64,000 nucleotides of DNA from Corythucha ciliata (GCA_038030265.1 CM075939.1:21495253-21559252), one strand, 5' to 3'; shown: positions 44,890 through 57,177, counted from the first letter of the stretch. The notes: generated by a model not told the origin, from the sequence alone. Translations and numbers: made by a program.

Positions 44890-47580
44890 GATTATGCGAG
44901 GCAAGTGATAATTCATTGCTCAAAGTAACGAAAATCGCTAATTCACGTCTGAAATTGAGGTAAAGCACCAAATTCGCGGGTTTTCCAGGACAACGTACAG
45001 ACCAAAATTTGGAAAAAGCACTAATTCACTGTTTATGAAGACCATTCCGCACGGCTAAAATTGAGAATAAGGGTTTGTTCACTGGTAGTACTGAGAAAAT
45101 CTCTCATTTGCAGGTAAGAAACGTCCGTTTGCGGTTTCTAGAGGCACAATCGTGACAAAAATTTAGAAAAATCCATAAGTAGGAATATTTTATGAAATCA
45201 AGTTCGCGGCTGAAATTGAAGAAAGAGCGTTCACTCGTCGCTAAAATGTATTAATAAGTACCGAGAACTAATTCACAGCTAAAATGGAGAAAAAACGCTG
45301 ATTTATGGTTTTTGAGGCAACTTTGGGACTTAAATTGATAAATAGCGTTATAATTCCGGGAATCACTAATTCACTGATAAAATGTAGAAAAAGGCTTATT
45401 CCCGGCTGAAATTGAGAAAAGTCGCTGTAATCACTGCAAAAATTGAGAAGAAAAGGCGAAAGTTGACGGATAAAGTTGAGGAAATGCGATCATTTGCCGT
45501 GTTAAAATTGAGGAAAAAAGGCTCGCATTCGCAGCTCCTAGCAGGATAGAAAGGGGCTGATTGGATGACTAAAATGGCGAAAAAGCGCTCATTCGTATTT
45601 GGAAAATGCTCCAATTCGCGGTATGTCGGTGCAACTCCAAGAGTCAAGACCAAAATTAGCTCGAGAAAAAATCGCTAAACCGTGATATAAGGAGGCCCTT
45701 TTACGGTTAAAATGAAAGAAAAACCGCTAATGTCCGCTCTTGGACCAATTCCGCGGCTAAAATTAACTAGCTTTGACTTTTGAAATTGGAAAAAGTCCTA
45801 ATACGCGGATAAAATTGAGACAAAAATTGCTATTATTTTTTTATTATTCAGTGGGCCCGCATCCGGCCTAGCCGAGCGCGAAGCGCTTAAGCCGTTACCG
45901 GCTCATACGCCATGCCCTTAGGGTCGGACTCGAAAAAGCCTAATGCGGGTCCGCAAACCTATCTACGGCATTCACAAACTGAAGGACTCGGACCCCATCG
46001 GCTCTCGAGAATGTGATGCCTGGCAACCTATCTGTCCCGAAAATGCGGAAACGAGTAGCCGCATACCTCTCACACTCCCCTACAATAAAGTGCATAGCCA
46101 ATTCCTCTTCCAACTCGCAGCCCCGACACATTGGATCTGCCACCATTCCATTTCACAGTTGAGTTGTGTGGAGGTGCTTACGTAGCGCATAGTGGCCTGT
46201 AAACATCCCCACAGCTCTCCGCATGCTGCCTCTACTTAGTGATAGCAGCCACATCGTCGCCTCCCTGTCCCATTCCCGAATGCAAGCCCTCGCTTGCCGA
46301 CAGGCTGATAGGCTATTCCAACTCCTGGCGGCCTCCCTATCCGCCCAATCCTTTATCTGGGCTCTCCCCACTGTCTTGGAGACCACAATAGTCGGCTCAG
46401 GTCCCCATACTTCCTTATTTGCCCCCTGTTTCGCCATTTCATCAGCTTTCTCATTCCCCTCGTATCCCCTGTGTCCAGGGATCCACGCGAGGGTCACTTC
46501 ATTACCCATTCCCTGTAGCCTTGTGATGCCCCGCCGACAGTCCGCCACACTAAAATTGTTAAATCACGTCACAAATTGAAAAAAAGCTCATTCGTCGAAC
46601 ATGAGGAAAATACGGCAAGAAGCGCTAGCGACAAAAAGAAATAAAATTAACGGTTAAAATTCAGAAATGTGGTAGTTCTGGGCTAAAATGGAGAGCAAGC
46701 GCAAATTTTCGCTGAAATTAGGAAAAAAGTTAGTATGCAGTTAAAATTTAGCCCTAGCCCACGGCTTCTGCAGTGGAAAACTCGGCTAAAATCTGGGAAA
46801 GCGGTAATTTTTTAGTAAAAGTGAAATAAAACTGCTAATTCTCGGGTAAAGTACAGAGAACGGTCTCATGTGCGGATGAAAATTGAGAACATTTACTAAC
46901 TCGTTTGGTTACATGAAGGCTGTTTTACGGCCTAAATTTGGAAAAACTCCAATGTCTGCTTTTGTTAGAGCAATTGTAGTTCGTGTCTAAAATTGAGAAA
47001 AAACGCTAATTTACAAATTAAATTGGGAAAAAAATCGTTTATCGCAGCTAAAATTATTTAGAAAAACGTTTAATTATAATTCAGCCTTAAATAAAATATA
47101 AAAAGCACTAATTCACCGATTCACGGTTAAAATTGAAAAAAAAGTGCTAAATTTCAGTTAAAATAAGGTGAAAAAATAGCAAATTCGTTGCCAAATATGA
47201 ATAAATGCGAATTCGTGGTTATAGGGGGCAACTTTGGCATTAATGAAAAAACGTGCGCTAATTCATGGCCAAAAGTGAAAAAGAATCCAAATTCACGGCT
47301 AAAAATGAGAAAAAAAATACTAATTCTCGGAAAAAACGCAAATTCGAGGTTTAAATTGACGTAAAACGTTAATTTGCGGCAAAAAATTGAGAAAAGGCCC
47401 AATTCAAGGTGTTCGATTCATTTAAAATCTGGAAAATGCGTTAAGTCATGGCTAAAAGTGACGGAAAAATGCTAATTCGTGAATAAAATAGAAAAAAACT
47501 CTCACTCGCGAATTCGAGGATAAAATTCTGAAAAAGCGTTTATTAGTGGCTAAAATTGGAAAAACGCAAATTCGCGGTAC
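44890..47580. repeat. Long degenerate short-word array, type A
   Basis: Dozens of imperfect copies of GCTAATTCGCGGCTAAAATT and GAGAAAAAGC extend over 2.7 kb, interrupted by a retrotransposon fragment (45830-46551). It resumes after the foldback at 47588, at about 47885-48005. Confidence 0.75.
45830..46551 (-). mobile_element. 5'-truncated non-LTR retrotransposon: RNase H and CCHC C-terminal part
   Basis: Reading downward from 46551, VTLAWIPGHRGYEGNEKADE is the C-terminal half of RNase H. An in-frame TGA at 46153-46155 is followed by NGMVADPMCRGCELEEELAM and HFIVGEC, a C-X2-C-X8-H-X5-C motif typical of the end of ORF2. A G+C-rich 3' UTR and an AATAATAAAAAAATAATAG tail follow. AAAATTG occurs at both borders (45823-45829, 46552-46558), a likely 7-bp target duplication, though the word is also common in the host array. 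One stop apart, the frame is open. Confidence 0.8.
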
Positions 47581-47587
47581 CTATATA

Positions 47588-47880
47588 AGGGGGGAATTGC
47601 ACGGGTGATTCCTCGACCCCTCTCCAATCACCCCTCCTTTCCTTTTAAAATAAGTCGAAGGAAGAGCGTGAAATTTCAAGGTTAAAGTTCAAGGCGAATT
47701 TAAAGTAACTTCTGGGATGAAATTTGAAAAATGGAAAACTACTGCATATGCGGAATTTCCTGAAGATTAAAACGAGTTCTTAAAACCCAGGATTGGTGAG
47801 GAAATAAGGCGATAAAGTGTATACCGAGTAGTAGACGATGTTTGATTGGAGGGGGGTCGAGGAATCACCACTGCAGTTCC
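47588..47880. repeat. Foldback element with GATTCCTCGACCCC ends
   Basis: GGGGGAATTGCACGGGTGAT and TCCTCGACCCCTCTCCAATCA at the left match the inverse at the right (TGATTGGAGGGGGGTCGAGG). The inner part contains GCATATGCGGAATTTCCTG. It is related to the elements at 51446 and 54916. Confidence 0.6.
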
Positions 47881-48137
47881 CCCATAAGGGCATCATTGTC
47901 TAAAATTTAGAAAAAGATCTAAAATTCATGCTGAATATATGGGGAACACATTTCTAATTCACCGCTAAAATTAAGAAAAGAACTGTAATGCACGGCTAAG
48001 AATGAAGAAAGAAAGAAAAAAAAATACATTCAATGAAAACAGTTTATTAGAAAGATATGATGAATAATTCTGTCACCGGTATTTTTAATTAATAAATTAA
48101 TTAAACTGATGTTATCCGGACGACGATGGAAGGGCAA

Positions 48138-48245
48138 AGCCCAACACGATTCGAGTGTCGAGAAAAAAATGGCTCCCCGGCGGGATTTGAACCCGCGACC
48201 TCTGGATTACCAGTCCAGCACGCTCCCAATTGCGCCACGGATTCC
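48138..48245 (-). repeat. tRNA-headed SINE
   Basis: On the minus strand TCCGTGGCGCAATTGGGAGC, an anticodon arm CTGGA-CTGGTAA-TCCAG and CGCGGGTTCAAATCCCG form a tRNA-like fold. Next comes CATTTTTTTCTCGACACTCG and then AATCGTGTTGGGC. The acceptor stem has a mismatch, and the shared tail marks it as a SINE and not a tRNA gene. Confidence 0.65.
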
Positions 48246-48254
48246 CCTTAAAAC

Positions 48255-48455
48255 CCGTTCGAATTCTAAAGCGTTTTGGGGTTATTTTAGGGATAAAATT
48301 TGAAAAAGCAAGATCTAACGTCACTGTAGAACTTCCTGAAGATTATAATTAGACTTTGAAATCGAATATTGGTGCAGAAATGGAGCGAAAATTTACGTGC
48401 GAAGTTTTTGGCGAGGGGATGACTGGGAAGGGATCGAGGAAACCCGCCTGAGATC
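48255..48455. repeat. Half-copy of the foldback family
   Basis: AAGCAAGATCTAACGTCACT, GTAGAACTTCCTGAAGATTA and GGCGAGGGGATGACTGGGAA match one arm of the element at 54916-55283. The opposite arm is absent. Confidence 0.55.
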
Positions 48456-50767
48456 CCGCCTTAAAGGTAATAAAAATAGAAAAGGCTTGGTGCATTTTTT
48501 TTCAATATCAACGAAAATTTAAATTGATATTAATTTTTCAAAGTAGGGAATTTTATGGGCCAGCTAAAAACACCCCGCGCCATGTTCATTTCAAATTTTC
48601 TCGCACTGGTGCAAGAATAAAACCCATTCTCGCACTGGGGTAATATTCTCGCCCTAGGGCGAGAAAGTGGCCCATTTCTAAACGCTGGAGGAGGCTTCAG
48701 CGAGTGGGAAAATGGTTATTCTGGGTATGTGTAGAGAAAATCAAATCTGAAGCCTTCCAACCAATAGAATTCAGCGGGGATAAAATAGGCCCCGCCCACT
48801 TCACCTCACTTTAAAGAATTTTGAGGCCTCTCCAATTTACTATTTCTTCCTCCATAAGACTTCTTCTTGTATGTGCTAGGCTAAAGTTTTTGAACAATTT
48901 CGTTCGAATTTTACTGTATTTGGCCAATGGTAGGTGTAGAGAAAATGCCGTACGATACACGAACGGAAACAGCTCACTCCGGAGCTCGTACGATTATGCC
49001 GCCATGACAGAACCGGTCCACATTGTTCTCGCCGGCATGCTTTGCTTTAAACCACTTCGCCCAAGCTGGGTTATTCATAGGCACCGTTATAGTTTTAACG
49101 AGAATACGTTTTTTTCCGGAGTTTTTAAAGTTATTCTCTTGCATTGAGGCACGAAGAAGTATTTGTACATAATTTATTACGCCTCAAAGCAAATGAATAA
49201 AAATAATCGGTCGTAAAATGATAACTAAGGCAAAAAGAAGGAAATGATAAGTTGATAAGAGAAAACAAGTATACCTATTCTATGCAGCCCAGGGTGCCTA
49301 TTCTCTAACAACAAGCAATATTTTATTCGCCAGCCATGTGTCTATTTCATTCATTTGTTTGAAGAAAATTAATGAAATAAACATATGACTTCGAAAAAGC
49401 TATTGCTTCGGAGTTAGAGAATAAGCCCCCAGTTTCTGTAAGTTCAGACAGACTATTTAGTTCCATTTTAATGTGTAAAATTACTTTTAAATAACGAAAG
49501 AAAATGAATATGAAACTATGAATCTCCATACCAAAAACAGGCTGTTGTTAACAGCCACTCGAAAAAAGTTGAACTGAGTGACGTCACGGACGTTCAGCCA
49601 ATCACAAGGCGTTGTGTCGAGTGCGAAAATTACTGAATTTTTATTACCATATTAATAATTATTCGTATGATTTTGAGAGCACTTTGTTGCGACAAGTTCA
49701 TTTTTAGGTTCTACCTGGCCAAAAAAAATGTCTCCCTTGAAAATTCCGACCCATGCAAGTTCCTAATTCTGCAGGGTAGTCGATACCCTATGCCCGAATT
49801 ACCCCATTTTTATCCTGAAATTGCCCAACTTTGTAACTTCACCCCCATTTTACCTTCCATCCATAAAATGACCACGTCCTTCAAATATAAGACGAATTCT
49901 ATAAAACTGGACTAATTAGAGATTATAATGGTGTATAAATCGAAGCCAGACGTTCTTTTCTGTAGTTTTTTAACAATAAAAACTTCTGAAAGGACCTAAA
50001 AAATTTCCCATTCAATGAGTCTGCTTATTTAGGTATTGCGCTGTTGCGGGATGCATGCTGATTTATTTATTTTTTTGAAAATGAAATTGTGGTTTTTTAG
50101 TCAGTCATAACTCATTCCACGGTCAAGTAGATTAATGTGGCATAGTGCAGCAGGGAAATTGCGTACCATTCATGATTGATGGCAAGACATAATTAACAAA
50201 ACAAAATGGCGTGAATAAATTAATTTTTATGTTGAACAAATTATCAAGAAAATGGCAAAGAAGAAGAATAAAATAGAAGCCTAAACCCGAAAAATAAATC
50301 ATCAATTTATGTAGTGCCCGCTATGAAAAAAGTAAGAAATCGGGTTCTCACCGGGCTCAGTGTTGTCGGACGCATGAAGGTAGGAAGAGAGAGGAGGAAG
50401 CATAATTATGTTGAAAAGGATGAAGCCAATTTTTGCCATATTGGTAATCTATCGACCATAATATTTAAGATTTTGATAACTGAGCAGAAATCATGATAAA
50501 GTATAGTCTTCAACACAAATTCTGATGCGTTCCGGGACTATACCAATATGGCGTATTCCGGCTTTACCCCGTGAACTAGATTTTAGTATTTATCGCCCCC
50601 TCTTATTCTCTCTTCATATCTCCATGCATGGGCGCACGGGCCCGGGTCAAGACGTTTTGTTCGGGAATGTGCAGCGAATGGTTTTCTCCTGAGTTTAGAT
50701 GGGAGGGACGAAGGTCCCATTTTATTCTTATTTATTTTATTAATCTCATTTCCATACAATCATTAAA
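48456..50767. other. No gene seen
   Basis: The 48590-48660 segment repeats TTCTCGCACTGG words. The open frames at 48821-49147 and 49667-49915 have no recognisable domain or strong splice context. Confidence 0.3.
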
Positions 50768-50914
50768 GCCCATTTTCACCAACAAAATTGATCTCGTTTA
50801 AAGTTGATCGTGATTAGTTGCCAATAGCAACCAATATGAATTTTGATACAAGTTTTTACATTGTAATCGTGATTAGTTGTTGATCTTGGTTTAAGAATTT
50901 GGTGAAATCGGGCC
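50768..50914. repeat. MITE, GGCCCGATTTCACC family, copy 1
   Basis: The ends are GCCCATTTTCACCAACA and the inverse of GGTGAAATCGGGCC. The interior has GATCAACAACTAATC-like words on the inverse strand. It is in opposite orientation to the copy at 52254. Confidence 0.7.
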
Positions 50915-51079
50915 TTAGTCAAAATTTGTGTTGTCACCTTAATATACATATTTTTTTAATTACCCGAGTACAATAGAAATTACCCTTTTCATTCATTACC
51001 CCCATTTTACCCACCAAGGTTCGGAACCACATCGGTAACCCTGCTCATAATCCATTCTCCACCATCCAAGTTGTTCTAA

Positions 51080-51440
51080 GGCGAGTTTGGTTGTTTCGAA
51101 TCCCAAATTTTATTGTTTTGGCACTCACAAAACCCATTTTCGCAGATTTTGCTGCCCCTCCCCCAAAAACCTAATTTCACAGGATAGAGACTCCCTAAAA
51201 AGCAATTCCGCTTGTTAGTCACTTTAGAAGTCCACAAAATGCCACGGATTCGACTCTCAAAGAACATGATTTTGCGGGTTTCGCTAATTCAATAATCAAA
51301 TTTCGCCTCTAGTGCCTTATAAAATTAAATTTACTGGTTTGGCTCTTCCTAAAACCTTACCCTTGGTTCCTTTGCGGATCTGGCACGTCAGAAACAAATT
51401 TTGAGGGGGTCGACTTCTTAAAAAAGCCAACTTCACGGGA
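51080..51440. repeat. Degenerate short-word array, type B
   Basis: Imperfect TTTCGCGGGTTTGGCTCTTT-like words continue on both sides of the foldback at 51446 (also 51845-52110). Confidence 0.55.
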
Positions 51441-51445
51441 TTTAA

Positions 51446-51838
51446 GGGGGAGTTGCACGGGTGGATTCCTCGACCGCCCTCCAATCGTCCCTCGTCTACT
51501 ACTCGGCATACATTTTCTCGTCTTATTTCGGCACCAATCCTGGTTTTTAAGGACTCGTTTTAAGCTTCAGGAAATTCCGCATATGCAGTAGTTTTCCTTT
51601 TTTCAAATTTCATCCCAGAAGTTATTTTAAATTCGCCTTGAACTTTTACCTTGTAATTTCACGGTTTTTTTCGACTTATTTGAAAAAAGGAAAACTACAG
51701 CATATGCGGAATTTCCTGAAGATTAAAAGGAGTCCTTAAAAACCAGGATTGGTGCCGAAATAAGGCCAGAAAATGTATGCCGAGTAGTAGACGAGGGACG
51801 ATTGGAGGGGGGTCGAGGAATCATCACTGCAGTGTTTT
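51446..51838. repeat. Foldback element with arms of about 190 bp
   Basis: GGATTCCTCGACCG...CCAATCGTCCCTCGTCTAC at the left mirrors GTAGACGAGGGACGATTGG...GGGGTCGAGGAATC at the right. The arms carry CTACTGCATATGCGGAATTT and its inverse. It is the fullest copy of the family at 47588 and 54916. Confidence 0.7.
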
Positions 51839-51844
51839 TCCAAA

Positions 51845-52110
51845 GGTCAAATTTCCAGCATTTTAAACAGAAATTCCGCGGCTATATGGTTCCTTGTCAA
51901 AAACAAAATTTTGCAAGGTTGGCACATTCAAAACCAATTTCACGGGGCTGGCTCACTGAAAAAACAAAATTTCGGGGGCTACCTGAAAAACGGAATTTCG
52001 TGTAATTGGCCCGTTAAAAAGTTTTTCGGGGCAGGTCCACGCCAAAAAAAAGAAGCAATTCCGTGGCTTTCGGTGGTACAATAACATAATTCCGCGCTTT
52101 TGACAATTTA
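51845..52110. repeat. Degenerate short-word array, type B (continued)
   Basis: It shows the same word structure as 51080-51440 and runs up to the 15-bp tandem repeat. Confidence 0.5.
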
Positions 52111-52114
52111 AAAA

Positions 52115-52170
52115 GTAATTATATCGTGCGTAATTATATCGTGCGTAATTATATCGTGCGTAATTATATA
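52115..52170 (+). repeat. Tandem repeat, 15-bp unit, almost four copies
   Basis: GTAATTATATCGTGC is repeated head to tail with no change in the first three copies. Confidence 0.9.
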
Positions 52171-52253
52171 GTAAGGATATCGTGCTCACCACGAGCTGTG
52201 GCGTTATTTGTTTAAAAAGATAGCCAAACGAACTATAAGGGTGAAGACACTTA

Positions 52254-52401
52254 GGCCCGATTTCACCAACTTCTTAAACCAAGATCAACAACTAATCGCG
52301 ATTACAATGTAAACACTTATATCAGAATTCATATGGGTCGCTATTGGCAACTAATCACGATCAACTTTAAACGAGATCAATTTTGTAGGTGAAAATGGGC
52401 C
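52254..52401. repeat. MITE, GGCCCGATTTCACC family, copy 2
   Basis: It begins GGCCCGATTTCACCAACTT and ends with the inverse of GGCCCATTTTCACC. It is about 148 bp and very similar to the inverted copy at 50768-50914. TTA precedes it and TAA follows it. Confidence 0.7.
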
Positions 52402-54719
52402 TAAGGGTTAAACGCATTTCAAGGTTTCATCGTAATACCTTGGAATTAAATCTGGGAGTGGTTTATGAACGCAAAAAGCAGGCGTTGAAGATTGAAGAAG
52501 AAGAAATTGAAAACCCCGATTAACTCGAAATAGAGTCGAACAAATTTCTGTATGGCGGAAGAGACAAAACTTGCGAACAACGCTCGGGAAATTGTCCACC
52601 TCCCCGCCCGACGGAAGATACGAAATTTGCGCCCAACTATGTATAGGTACTAATTGAGCGTGTAAGGTTTGTCATCAAGGTCCACACCACCAGCGAAGAA
52701 CTCTATATACAGGCTTGACAGGCACTACAGTCTGCCTTCTGGGCGGAAACAACAATGTCTTTAGACTTTTGACTCGGTAACGGAGTCTACGCGAGGTTCA
52801 TAACGGGACTGCCTTATATCTACATCGTTTCTGAATCTGAGACGGGACACTTACTGATCACAGGTTCAACATCTACAGGGTCGCCTCACTCAATATGAAT
52901 TCCAGCAAGCGAATCCCTAGTTGGCAGGCTCCTCGACCTCCTCAAGGCGTGAGAGATTCTGGGCCGTGATTCAACTATTAATAGCTCTGGGAGAATTATT
53001 TCGATAGTTGATATGCAAGTTTTGTTTGATTTTTTTATTAAAAATGGAATTTGCCCTTGGAATCGTGAAGATAAAGGGTTATTAAATAGCACGCGTTGAC
53101 TAATAATTAGCTAGATCGTCACTTAGGCACGGCTAAAACGTCGTTCTTGAATGATATAGAAATACTTAGTGTATCGAGGTCGGTTAAGCCATGGCAATTC
53201 GCTTTCACAGAGCTGCGATAGGTACGGCTGAAAATTGTTTCTATCGCTTCCATTGTACATTTGAATTCTTCCTTTTCACAACAGCTTTAGTAAATTTCGC
53301 AAGATTCATTGTATAAAAACACCATTTAGACTTGAATAGATGAAGAGGGAAGTGGGTGGTAAACAACTGTTTAGTACCCCAACCACCGTACCTTAGTAGT
53401 CCTTCAGGTGGTCCCGGCAATGGCCAAGATATTCTCCACCCCCACCCGCAAAATTAAGTTTTTTGTTTCACCTTGAGGGTGGTTAGGACTGTTGGAGGAG
53501 ACGAAGGCGCAAGAAAATGAAATCGTTTGACACCGATTGACCCGTTTAGCGTATATTCTGCAATCCGAGAGTGAGAGAGATTCCAAATGGGTGGAGAGGG
53601 TATTAGCGAGGAAAATTCATTATTATTGTTTACAGTGCGTAATTTTTATCTTGCATGGAAAATAATGAGCATTTGTGACACGGAATTATAATGTAGGTAC
53701 TTACCAACACTTCTTCTGATTTCATTAACTGGAACTGTCCTCGTCTTTTCTGTGGCCGTACTGCTTCTGAGAACGGGACGTTTTTAAATCCCTTCTTTGC
53801 TCGTGTCTTGTTAATGAAGGCTGCTATTCCTCCCCCTCCTATTTATTTTGTTTTCCTTCTTTCCCGTCTTTTAAACAACTTTTATATAAGTTATTTTTTC
53901 TTTGAAAAGTGGTGCTTTTGAAGAACTGATTAGGTAGAGGAACCACTTATATATATATATTTCTTTCACTCAGTTCATCGACTCGAATTAAACGGTTTTT
54001 CACCGGATGGTTAGTGGTTTCTAAATGGAAGGAAAATAACCCGCGATCATTAAAATCCGGTTGTCATTTATACGAGTTGTGAAGAGAAGGGGGGGGGGCA
54101 GATTGGCTATGGCTGGCCAATGCCATTGCCATAAATATTATACGCGGCTGCCCCAATCCAAGACACCCGCACATACTTTTTTTATTTTATTTTACTTATT
54201 AATTTTTTTTTTCAACTCACTGTGGAGACCTGATCATCAAATCTTGAGTTTACCTTATTGAGAAGAGGTTCATTGGCTTTCTGCCGGTCAACCTGATGGC
54301 CAGACTTATTATGTATGTATATTATGTTTTCAATTCTCTTCTCGTCTCGAAAAACCATAAAGGCACAGAAGAATCAGTGGTTATGCTGTACATGGTAGGG
54401 TGGTGGTATAGAATTCCTAAACCAGTTCACAAACTTATGTACAGTATTTCGGGTGGTCCCACAATTTTGAAGTAAATCACATTTCTACAGATCCAATGGA
54501 ACTGCTGCTGTTCGGTTGCAGGGTAATTTTTTATTTATTTTTCTCCTACAGCTTTAGATCGCAAACTCACCAGGCCATAATGTTCCCATAGGATTTTTGA
54601 GGTGGCTAGTCGTAGTTCTTGGGGCAGGATTTTTCTATTTTCGACCTTATTCAGAGGCTCGATTGACTATTTCAAGGTCTAATGAAGGAAGAGTATGCTT
54701 TTGTGACGAATTAGTCAGT
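52402..54719. other. No gene seen
   Basis: This A+T-rich stretch has no recognised gene or repeat family. It contains a short (TA)n run near 53950 and homopolymer blocks. Confidence 0.3.
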
Positions 54720-54915
54720 TTTTTGTGGTTTTATTGACAGTCGTGGAGTTGTTTACACGCAATTTCATTCTCAAGGGAAGCAATTCGCGATTTTTCGGCA
54801 CTGGAAAAACGATTTTGCCTGTTTTGCTCTCTAAAACATCAATTTCGTTGGGTTTGCCTGCTAGAGAGAAGCCAGTTTTGCTTGCGAGGAATGCAATTCG
54901 CGAGTTTTCCGCGCT

Positions 54916-55283
54916 TCAGGCGGGTTTCTTCGACCCCTTCCCAGTCATCCCCTCGCCTAAACTTCCTTTGGCTCCATTTCTGCACCATTATTCGATTTCA
55001 AGGTCTAATTTTAATCTTCAGGATGTTCTACAGTGACGTTAGAATTTGCTTTTTCAAATTTTATCCCTAAAATAACCCCAAAGCACTTTAAAATTCGAAT
55101 GTGTTTTAAGGTAATTTCAGGGATGAAGTTTGGAAAAGCAAGATCTAACGTCACTGTAGAACTTCCTGAATAATAAAATTAGATTTTGAAATCGAATATT
55201 GATGCAGAAATGGAGCCAAAATTTATTTGTGAAGTTTAGGCGAGGGTGACTGGGAAGAGGTCGAGGAAACCCGCCTGAAACCC
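54916..55283. repeat. Foldback element bracketed by type B words
   Basis: CAGGCGGGTTTCTTCGACCC at the left mirrors GGTCGAGGAAACCCGCCTG at the right. The arms contain TCTACAGTGACGTTAGAATT and its inverse. Type B words lie before it (54720-54910) and after it (55290-55520). Confidence 0.7.
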
Positions 55284-55520
55284 CCCTTAAAAAGCCATTT
55301 TGCTGGGGTTTCAACTAAAAAAACAATTTCGAGGGTATCGGCAGAGGTGCCGGAACCGGGAGGGGGCAGTGTGGGTGACTGGCTTCCTCTCTGGCGGCCT
55401 GGGGGCGCCATCACCCCCTTGCATCAAATGCAGACCTCAGCCTTTTTAAGGGGACTTATGGAAGAGGGTGGGAGGAGAGGCTTGATCCCTAAAACACCAA
55501 TATCGAGGGTCTTTTTACCT

Positions 55521-56284
55521 AAAGAGCAATGAAGAAGTTGCATGATTTTTAAAAAATTTAGTATTGATCGGAAACCCTATACAAATTACCTTGGTGTTAT
55601 TCGATTTGGTCAGAGAAGTTCACTAAATTTTTGATAATTTTTTAAAGAGGCTTAAAATGTCACCCTGTTTGAATCACCTTTTTGGAGGGAAAGAACCGTG
55701 CGAGATAATGACGTCACTAGTTCGTTCCCTTCTTGAACTATTATATGCTGCCAGTTTATATATCACTTTGTTTTCGCACGGAGGTTGGTAATTGATCATT
55801 CATTTCTGCCAAATTTTGATAAATAAAGTTACTAATTTCATTATTGAATAATACTAAGTGAGCGGGAAGTATTTGAAAAGGCGACGACGGCACGGCCTAA
55901 TCTCCCCACTGTATGGTGTACGACATCCGCATGATTGTTGTATTGCGGCACATCGGAATGAGATAAAGAGCGTATTTTTTATGTAAGTATGACCACTAGG
56001 CAGTAAATTAATGAAAGAGAATGTTGTTAAGGGTTGGATCCAGCGGAAATCATGAAAATTACACCGAAGGTGCGGTCCAGTCCGATCACCTTTACGGACT
56101 GACCTTTAGACCCCAGAAGAGGTAATTCCGTACTTGCGGTCCTGGTATTGGTAACTCAAACGAACTATAGAGCGCGGTACGATCGTTTCAAAATGTCGTC
56201 TGAAAGGCATATAAACAGTTGATAAGGCAATAGTTTGGCATGGTAATTTAGCTCTGTTCTCAATTTATGTAATTAATTTATAGA
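55521..56284. other. No gene seen
   Basis: No repeat family or exon-like frame is recognised between the type B words and the exon candidate at 56285. Confidence 0.3.
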
Positions 56285-56426
56285 TTAAACGACTGCTGGC
56301 GGGCGAGGAAGTGGACCACAATTATTCACGCTTAGAGGGAGCCCCCAAAAACCCACTTCGTGTGTTGTGTCTCTCAATGTCCAACTAACGAGCGGACTCC
56401 CAATGTTTCTTTCCATTGTATACCCC
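56285..56426 (-). CDS. Possible terminal exon of an unrecognised gene
   Basis: On the minus strand a TTTTTTCAG acceptor ends at 56427. It leads into an open frame of about 47 codons (GYTMERNIGSPLVSWTLRD...) that closes with TAA at 56285-56287. I recognise no domain, and no partner exon was found. It could equally be a chance frame beside an acceptor-like sequence. Confidence 0.15.
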
Positions 56427-56917
56427 CTGAAAAAATTATGGCAAAACCAGCGAAAATAAAATTGAGGATCGGGAAAGAAGTGTCGAAATTCGTGCGGGTT
56501 TCCTCCGAACATTTCCAACTTGCTTAATTAGAAGTAAATCAATGTGTCTTTGCAATAACCAGAAACGCGTTTCCCTATCTTCAGAAGAGTATTTATTCTA
56601 AGAAGCCTTCGCTAGAAAAGGGGACAGTTTCTGCTTCCACGGGCGTAGGTATACAAATTATATGCGTTGCTCGCTGAAATTCGAAGTCGGCGACTTTTGA
56701 ATCATTCTGTGGTTGAGGCCTGATAAGTATTGACTGGTTTTTAGCGCAATCCCTGCCGCATCGCTTCAGTTAATACGACGTCCTCCTCATAAAAGTTCAT
56801 TTCTTTCTGGGTACATACACCTGTACAGGAGAAATAAAAAATAATTCTCCAGCTCCTTCAACAAGGAATTCGATGAGTTCAGGTGCATTTGAAAATGTCT
56901 TCCACTTCCTCTCTTCC

Positions 56918-57177
56918 CAGGGGGGTGATTCTGTAACTTGGAAAATTTACGTGTCGTAAAATGGAAGAAGGGCGAGGGGAGGTACCTCGTTGTCATGGTT
57001 TTTACGAAACCTAGTGAATGAAACTGCGGAATTTTCATGCAAGAATGTGTGGTCTCGAAGAAAAAATAACAAATTTTAAACAATTGAATGGAAAAACCAA
57101 GGCAACGTGGTACATCCACTCCCCCTCCTTTCCAGTTACGACACGTAAATTTTGTAAATTACAGAATCACCCCCCTG
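56918..57177. repeat. MITE-like inverted repeat, about 260 bp
   Basis: The ends are CAGGGGGGTGATTCTGTAA and its inverse, with arms continuing through AAATTTACGTGTCGTAA and beyond. The open frames at 56787-57119 and 57018-57236 run through this repeat and are not genes. Confidence 0.65.

Noticed and set aside
48160..48245. Threonine tRNA gene with GGT anticodon
   Set aside because: The fold is good but the acceptor stem has a mismatch, and the sequence continues into the common SINE tail.
52115..52170. CRISPR-like array
   Set aside because: The 15-bp units are contiguous without spacers and the DNA is eukaryotic; it is a simple tandem repeat.
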